From contig NZ_CALFIG010000009.1 in assembly GCF_937876455.1 (NCBI RefSeq), forward strand, positions 1-10,603: a stretch of DNA of 10,603 bases, given 5' to 3'. Position 1 is the stretch's first letter, and every line of letters starts with the position of its first letter. Below the pieces are notes generated by a model. It saw nothing but the letters and a program-made list of their open reading frames with translations, searched no databases and was not told the origin of the DNA. The DNA comes from an uncultured Flavobacterium sp. Lineage in GTDB: Bacteria; Bacteroidota; Bacteroidia; Flavobacteriales; Flavobacteriaceae. A program made the position numbers and the translations under genes. Below are positions 6,948 to 10,603 of this stretch, in pieces.

Positions 6948-7714
6948 TGATTGAAGTAACTAACATAGAAAAAAGTTTTGGTGAACAAAAAGTATTAAAA
7001 GGCATTAGTACTAAATTTGAAGCGGGTAAAACTAGTTTAGTTATTGGTCAAAGTGGCTCGGGAAAAACCGTATTCATTAAATCCTTATTAGGTATTCATA
7101 CAATAGACAATGGTTCTATTTCTTTTGATGGCAGAGTATATGGCAAAATGAATAAAGACGAAAAAAGAGAATTAAGAACAGAAATCGGGATGGTATTCCA
7201 AGGCAGTGCTCTTTTTGATAGTATGACTGTTGAAGAAAACATAGGATTTCCTTTGAAAATGTTTACAAACAATACTGCAAATGAAGTAAAAGAGCGAGTT
7301 AATTTTGTAATTAATAGAGTTAATTTAATTAATGCTAATCATAAAAAGCCTTCAGAAATTTCAGGTGGTATGCAAAAACGTGTTGCTATTGCTCGAGCTA
7401 TTGTAAATAATCCGAAATATTTGTTTTGTGACGAACCAAATTCGGGATTAGACCCAAAAACAGCTACTGTCATAGATAATCTCATTCAAGAAATTACTGA
7501 TGAATATAATATTACAACGGTAATTAACACACATGACATGAATTCTGTAATGGAAATAGGTGAAAAAATTGTGTTTTTAAAAAATGGGTTATTGGAATGG
7601 GAAGGAAGTAATAAAGAAATTTTTAAAACAGATAATAAAGCCGTAACGGATTTTGTATATTCAAGCGAGCTGTTTAGGAGGGTACGAAAAATGTACTTAG
7701 ACGATGATAAATAA
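6947..7714 (+). CDS. mlaF: MlaF-family ABC transporter ATP-binding protein
   Basis: The 255-residue cytoplasmic ATPase powers the MlaE permease. All ABC motifs are present: Walker A GQSGSGKT at 34-41, Q-loop Gln85 in MVFQGSALFDSMTVEENI (a typical MlaF sequence), signature SGGMQKR at 139-145, Walker B YLFCDEP at 158-164 with Asp162 and Glu163, D-loop SGLDP, and H-loop His196 in NTHDM. I start at the ATG at 6947, which overlaps the mlaE stop and gives the standard MIEVTNIEKSFG N-terminus. An upstream in-frame ATG at 6887 would read 20 unrelated residues inside mlaE. The gene ends 2 bp before the aroA stop on the other strand. Confidence 0.95.
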   Translation: MIEVTNIEKSFGEQKVLKGISTKFEAGKTSLVIGQSGSGKTVFIKSLLGIHTIDNGSISFDGRVYGKMNKDEKRELRTEIGMVFQGSALFDSMTVEENIGFPLKMFTNNTANEVKERVNFVINRVNLINANHKKPSEISGGMQKRVAIARAIVNNPKYLFCDEPNSGLDPKTATVIDNLIQEITDEYNITTVINTHDMNSVMEIGEKIVFLKNGLLEWEGSNKEIFKTDNKAVTDFVYSSELFRRVRKMYLDDDK

Positions 7715-7716
7715 AT

Positions 7717-8964
7717 TTATAAAATACTGATTCCAAAACGCTTAACATCTTCCCAAAAACCTGGATACGATTTTGAAACTATATCTGCATTTTCAATCAC
7801 AATAGGCACTTTTAATGCTAAAGGAGCAAATGCCATTGCCATTCTATGATCGTTATATGTTGAAATACAACTGTTTTTACTACAATATTGACCAGGTTCA
7901 ATATGAATAGCAACTTCTGTTGACAAAACATTTCCTCCTAACTTTGTTAACTCAATTTGAAGTGCCTGTAAACGGTCTGTTTCTTTGATTTTTAAGGTAT
8001 GTAAGCCAGTTAATTCACAGGCAATTCCTAATCCAAAACAGGTAACAGCTATAGTCTGGGCTATATCTGGAGTATCTTTTAAATTACAAGAAAAAAATGA
8101 TAACTGATGTACTTTATTTTTTGTAATTGTTATTGAATGCGTTTCATTAAATAACGTTTCTACACCAAAGTTTTCATAAATTTCTGCAACATTTGCATCA
8201 CCTTGCAAACTATTTTTCTTATAACTCGATAAAGTAAGTTGAGTTCCAATAGGTGATAAAGCGACAAATGAATACCAATAAGAAGCTGAAGACCAATCGG
8301 ACTCGACTATTATTGGATGATGAGTGAGGGATGACGAGTGAGGGATGACTTTGATTGTATTGTTTTCAACTAAAGTCTTCACTCCTATTTCATTCAATAA
8401 AGCTAACGTCATTTTAATATAAGGCATCGATGTAATTTCTCCTTCTAATACTAATTCTAGACCATTCTCTAGCTTTGGAGCAATTAAGAGTAATGCTGAA
8501 ATATACTGACTACTAATATTAGCTACTAAATTGACTTTTTGCTTCGTTAATTTCTTTCCTTTAATTCTGAGCGGTGGATATCCTTCTTTTTCTAAATAGC
8601 TAATCTCTGCTCCTAATTGTTGCAGCGCTTCAACTAAAATTTGAATGGGCCGTTCTTTCATTCTATTAGAACCTGTCAACTCAACCTCCTTCCCTTCTTG
8701 AATAGCAAAAAATGCAGTAAGAAACCGCATGGCTGTTCCAGCGTGATGGATGTCAATTATTTGGGAGATGGGAGATGGGTTATGGGAGATGGTTAAAGCA
8801 TTCAACATCACTTCAGAATCATCAGACGTTGAAGCATTTTCAATCTGAATTTCAGGGTACAACGCTTGTAACAACAGCAACCTATTTGTTTCAGATTTAG
8901 AACCTGAAATTTTGAGTTTCGAGTTTTGAATTTCGAGTTTTGAGTTTTTTAAAAGTAAATTCAC
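7717..8964 (-). CDS. aroA: 3-phosphoshikimate 1-carboxyvinyltransferase (EPSP synthase)
   Basis: This enzyme joins phosphoenolpyruvate to shikimate-3-phosphate in the shikimate pathway (cytosol). The 415-residue chain retains the active-site residues of E. coli AroA by hand alignment: Lys23, Ser24 and Arg28 in GSKSETNR, Asp48/49, Gly76-Thr77 and Arg80 in AGTAMR, Arg105 in RMKERP, Ser151-Ser152-Gln153, Asp300, Lys327-Glu328 and Arg331 in KETDR, Arg374 in NDHRMAM, and Lys398 in SKSYPGF. Phe81 replaces the Pro that follows AGTAMR in E. coli. The start is GTG at 8964: the frame is closed by TAA about 9 bases upstream and no ATG occurs before residue 53. Three segments (about residues 6-19, 58-68 and 206-217) are encoded by 7-bp-period repeats. 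It is probably the last gene of a four-gene operon. Confidence 0.96.
   Translation of the reverse strand: MNLLLKNSKLEIQNSKLKISGSKSETNRLLLLQALYPEIQIENASTSDDSEVMLNALTISHNPSPISQIIDIHHAGTAMRFLTAFFAIQEGKEVELTGSNRMKERPIQILVEALQQLGAEISYLEKEGYPPLRIKGKKLTKQKVNLVANISSQYISALLLIAPKLENGLELVLEGEITSMPYIKMTLALLNEIGVKTLVENNTIKVIPHSSSLTHHPIIVESDWSSASYWYSFVALSPIGTQLTLSSYKKNSLQGDANVAEIYENFGVETLFNETHSITITKNKVHQLSFFSCNLKDTPDIAQTIAVTCFGLGIACELTGLHTLKIKETDRLQALQIELTKLGGNVLSTEVAIHIEPGQYCSKNSCISTYNDHRMAMAFAPLALKVPIVIENADIVSKSYPGFWEDVKRFGISIL
8315..8349. repeat. Heptamer array inside aroA (third loop)
   Basis: Five heptamers alternate GGATGAT/GGATGAC with GAGTGAG: a 14-bp unit at 8315-8328, its one-mismatch copy at 8329-8342, then a third GGATGAC. 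On the coding strand this gives AroA residues about 206-217, a Ser/His/Pro-rich run just before the conserved ESDWSSASY segment. Confidence 0.8.
8762..8792. repeat. Heptamer array inside aroA (second loop)
   Basis: Four 7-bp units (TGGGAGA twice, TGGGTTA, TGGGAGA) plus a partial TGG. They encode AroA residues about 58-68, reading TISHNPSPISQ, between the SDDSEVMLNAL helix and the conserved IDIHHAGTAMR strand. Confidence 0.85.
8911..8950. repeat. Heptamer array at the 5' end of aroA
   Basis: The units TTTGAGT, TTCGAGT, TTTGAAT, TTCGAGT and TTTGAGT are consecutive and followed by T residues: a 14-bp unit repeated almost three times. On the coding strand they give residues about 6-19, the lysine- and asparagine-rich NSKLEIQNSKLKI just ahead of the catalytic GSKS motif. 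Confidence 0.85.
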
Positions 8965-8976
8965 GTTTTTAATTAT

Positions 8977-9011
8977 TACTGAATATTGTGACTGAAAACT
9001 GCGAACTACTA
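8977..9011. repeat. Degenerate heptamer array in the aroA-mazG gap
   Basis: In 7-bp register this reads TACTGAA, TATTGTG, ACTGAAA, ACTGCGA, ACTACTA. ACT recurs exactly every 7 bases at 8991, 8998 and 9005. The last unit contains the stop codon of the minus-strand pyrophosphohydrolase gene. It is more degenerate than the arrays inside aroA and is offered with that caution. Confidence 0.5.
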
Positions 9012-9335
9012 CTTAAGTTTATCATTAGCATGATGTCGCTCATGATCTCGTTTAGTTTTTACATCCATTTTCTTATCAAATGCAGCTTGTAAATCTATAC
9101 CTGTTTGATTTGCTAAACACAAAACAACAAAAACTACGTCGGCTAATTCTTCGCCCAAATCTTTATTTTTATCTGACTCTTTTTCAGATTGTTCGCCATA
9201 TCTTCGAGCAATTATTCGAGCTACTTCACCAACTTCTTCTGTAAGTTGAGCCATATTTGTTAACTCATTAAAATAACGAACACCGTGATTTTTAATCCAG
9301 TTATCAACTTCAAGTTGAGCATTTTTTATATCCAT
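9009..9335 (-). CDS. MazG-like nucleotide pyrophosphohydrolase (YpjD type)
   Basis: A 108-residue all-alpha NTP pyrophosphohydrolase, probably a cytosolic house-cleaning enzyme that removes non-canonical or excess nucleoside triphosphates. The metal-binding acidic motifs are EEVGE (Glu33, Glu34, Glu37) and EELAD (Glu62/Glu63, Asp66), separated by a short helix-loop as in single-domain MazG-like proteins. The order YFNELTNMAQLTEE, RYGEQ and VFVVLCLANQTGIDL closely resembles B. subtilis YpjD. Length equals that of the single-domain family rather than the two-domain MazG. The upstream small gene ends one base before its ATG, so translation is likely coupled; aroA follows after 44 bp. The exact nucleotide substrate is not predictable. 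Confidence 0.92.
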   Translation of the reverse strand: MDIKNAQLEVDNWIKNHGVRYFNELTNMAQLTEEVGEVARIIARRYGEQSEKESDKNKDLGEELADVVFVVLCLANQTGIDLQAAFDKKMDVKTKRDHERHHANDKLK

Positions 9336-9336
9336 A

Positions 9337-9513
9337 CTATGATTTTTTATTTTTCTTTTGATACGAATTAAAGAAAGACATCACCAATCCAAAACTAGCT
9401 GCAAACAAAGCTGTTTTTTGTATCGTAAAATTAGTTAAGTAATAAATTAAACAACCAAAAATTGTAGAATGAATTAGAAATTTTATCAGAAATTCTGCGA
9501 ATTTATTTTTCAT
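9337..9513 (-). CDS. Small membrane protein, 58 residues, function unknown
   Basis: A short frame beginning MKNKFAEFLIKF and ending YQKKNKKS, read from CAT at 9511-9513 to a TAG at 9337-9339. It has two hydrophobic stretches (about residues 9-27 and 32-48) separated by a short polar turn with YLTNFTIQK, and a basic tail, predicting a two-helix inner-membrane hairpin with a cytoplasmic C-terminus. I recognise no family. Support for it being real is positional: it fills the space between the DUF3857-type gene and the pyrophosphohydrolase gene exactly, with a 6-bp gap before it and a 1-bp gap after it, and has a sensible membrane-protein composition. Confidence 0.75.
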   Translation of the reverse strand: MKNKFAEFLIKFLIHSTIFGCLIYYLTNFTIQKTALFAASFGLVMSFFNSYQKKNKKS

Positions 9514-9519
9514 TATTCT

Positions 9520-10603
9520 TTATTTTTTCTTTATAATAATTTTTTCGTTCATCTTTAATTGTACTTGATTAAAGAATTCTTTTAACACATCATAATATTC
9601 AGCAGAAATTAATGGACTATTTATTTTAAAATTACATACTATTTGAACATTTTCAACATTATCTGCAATTAAATACGAAAAAGATCCAAGATTATCAATC
9701 ATTTGTAAGTTTAACTGAGCTGGTAAAGATTCTACCATATAGCCCACTGGCAAAGTATAACTCATTGTATAAGAATCATGAAAAGGGGCAATAAAATCAA
9801 CAGGGTAATCTCTAGTTTCTAATTTAAAAGGATTCTCCGAAATCCCAAAATTCATTAAAGGTTTAAAATAAATTTTATCATTAATAATTTCAGAGGCGTT
9901 AGTATTAGTAAATTGATATTCTTTACTAATAGGTAAATGTGGATCTAATTTATTTACAATCTTATAGTCGGAAATTTCAAAACCTGGATATTCTTTTTCT
10001 AATTTGTCTAAGTAATTTTCATCTGAAACAGTTCCATTTTTATCTCTAAAAACAAATGCAGCTCTCTCGGAAAGTTGTTCTTTAATGGTTCCCGTTACAT
10101 TTCCTTTATCATCAATTAATGCGAAAACCATAGTATTCTCTTTTGCTGGTTTTTTGGGAGACAAATCAATTTGTGAAGAAGTACCATTTTCTCGAATGAT
10201 TCTACCTATGTAATTTAAAGCTCTCGTTGGCAAAACATCAACTTTAGAATTTTTATCGGTTGCATCTAAAAGGATAACATCATTATCAATCTCAATACCA
10301 CAAATTACATAATTAAATGCTGTTCTACTTGGAAATAAATTTATAGGCTTACTTCTAGTTGTTAATACAACTGGGTTAGCATCAAATCCAGCTTTTCGAA
10401 GCATTGAAATTAAAACAAAATTTACTTCTGCAGTGTTACCCGTCTTTTCTTTATAAGCTTTTACTACACCTTTATCAACAGTAATACTATTGTATTCATT
10501 CCATTTGACATTACTTTTTACAAACTCAAGAATTTTTTCAATTTTTTTGGAAGAATCAAGGCTTTTATCTGATAAAATTTGATTTAAATCTGTTTCAAAA
10601 TAA
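9520..10603 (-). CDS. DUF3857/transglutaminase-like protein, C-terminal part (gene continues past the right edge)
   Basis: The reading frame is open from the right edge to a TAA at 9520-9522: 360 residues, lacking the N-terminal domain. An internal ATG at 10404 is not the start, because 66 in-frame codons upstream read as conserved transglutaminase-core sequence (KILEFVKSNVKWNEY, then KGVVKAYKEKTGNTAEVNF). Bacteroidota proteins of this kind carry an N-terminal DUF3857, a transglutaminase-like core and a C-terminal beta domain (here RDYPVDFIAP, YTLPVGYMVESLP). The core looks catalytically dead: Thr57 of the visible part stands where active relatives have Cys (GDC), and Tyr98 where they have His (FNHVI), while Asp113 in LLDATD remains. 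Such proteins usually have signal peptides and are exported, but that part is outside the window. It is probably the first visible gene of the operon ending in aroA. Confidence 0.88.
   Translation of the reverse strand, partial: YFETDLNQILSDKSLDSSKKIEKILEFVKSNVKWNEYNSITVDKGVVKAYKEKTGNTAEVNFVLISMLRKAGFDANPVVLTTRSKPINLFPSRTAFNYVICGIEIDNDVILLDATDKNSKVDVLPTRALNYIGRIIRENGTSSQIDLSPKKPAKENTMVFALIDDKGNVTGTIKEQLSERAAFVFRDKNGTVSDENYLDKLEKEYPGFEISDYKIVNKLDPHLPISKEYQFTNTNASEIINDKIYFKPLMNFGISENPFKLETRDYPVDFIAPFHDSYTMSYTLPVGYMVESLPAQLNLQMIDNLGSFSYLIADNVENVQIVCNFKINSPLISAEYYDVLKEFFNQVQLKMNEKIIIKKK

Noticed and set aside
8315..8950. Short repeats as a CRISPR-like array
   Set aside because: Units are 7 or 14 bp, contiguous without spacers, and lie inside the aroA reading frame.
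10402..10404. ATG at 10404 as the start of the DUF3857-type gene
   Set aside because: The frame stays open to the window edge and the upstream codons encode family-typical transglutaminase-core sequence.

Overview
The window looks like a chromosomal segment of a low-GC member of the Bacteroidota, most likely Flavobacteriaceae and probably Flavobacterium or a close relative. The reasons are very AT-rich intergenic DNA, little Shine-Dalgarno signal before starts, TAnnTTTG-type -7 promoter elements, and typical flavobacterial proteins (GcvP, group III truncated haemoglobin, a DUF3857/pseudo-transglutaminase protein). All ten genes read as intact apart from the one cut by the right edge. I see no insertion sequence, phage gene, tRNA, rRNA or CRISPR array. 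No stretch longer than about 135 bp lacks a gene.

Layout. Plus strand, left half: the P-protein of the glycine cleavage system (35-2878), a clear intrinsic terminator, then a group III truncated haemoglobin (3013-3384). Next come a FabH-like thiolase-fold ketoacyl synthase outside any fatty-acid operon (3519-4577), a small class I methyltransferase (4701-5222), a family 2 glycosyltransferase (5252-6100), and the permease and ATPase of an Mla-type lipid ABC transporter (6201-6947 and 6947-7714, joined by a TAATG overlap). Minus strand, right half, read from the right edge leftward: a DUF3857-type protein (10603-9520, N-terminus outside the window), a 58-residue membrane protein, a YpjD-like MazG pyrophosphohydrolase and AroA. 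The first three are packed with 1 to 6 bp gaps and AroA follows after 44 bp, so they probably form one operon. It converges on mlaF with only 2 bp between the stop codons.

How the genes fit together. GcvP feeds one-carbon metabolism and AroA the shikimate pathway; both are housekeeping. The synthase, methyltransferase and glycosyltransferase followed by MlaEF could form an envelope-lipid module, since acyl condensation, decoration and lipid transport are adjacent, but this is inference from position only.

The most unusual DNA-level feature is a set of degenerate tandem arrays with a 7-bp period. They occupy several intergenic gaps and also lie at three places inside the aroA reading frame, where they encode low-complexity loops. 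Two intergenic gaps also share an alignable 41-bp block next to inverted TTTCAGG-type repeats, which suggests a dispersed repeat family.
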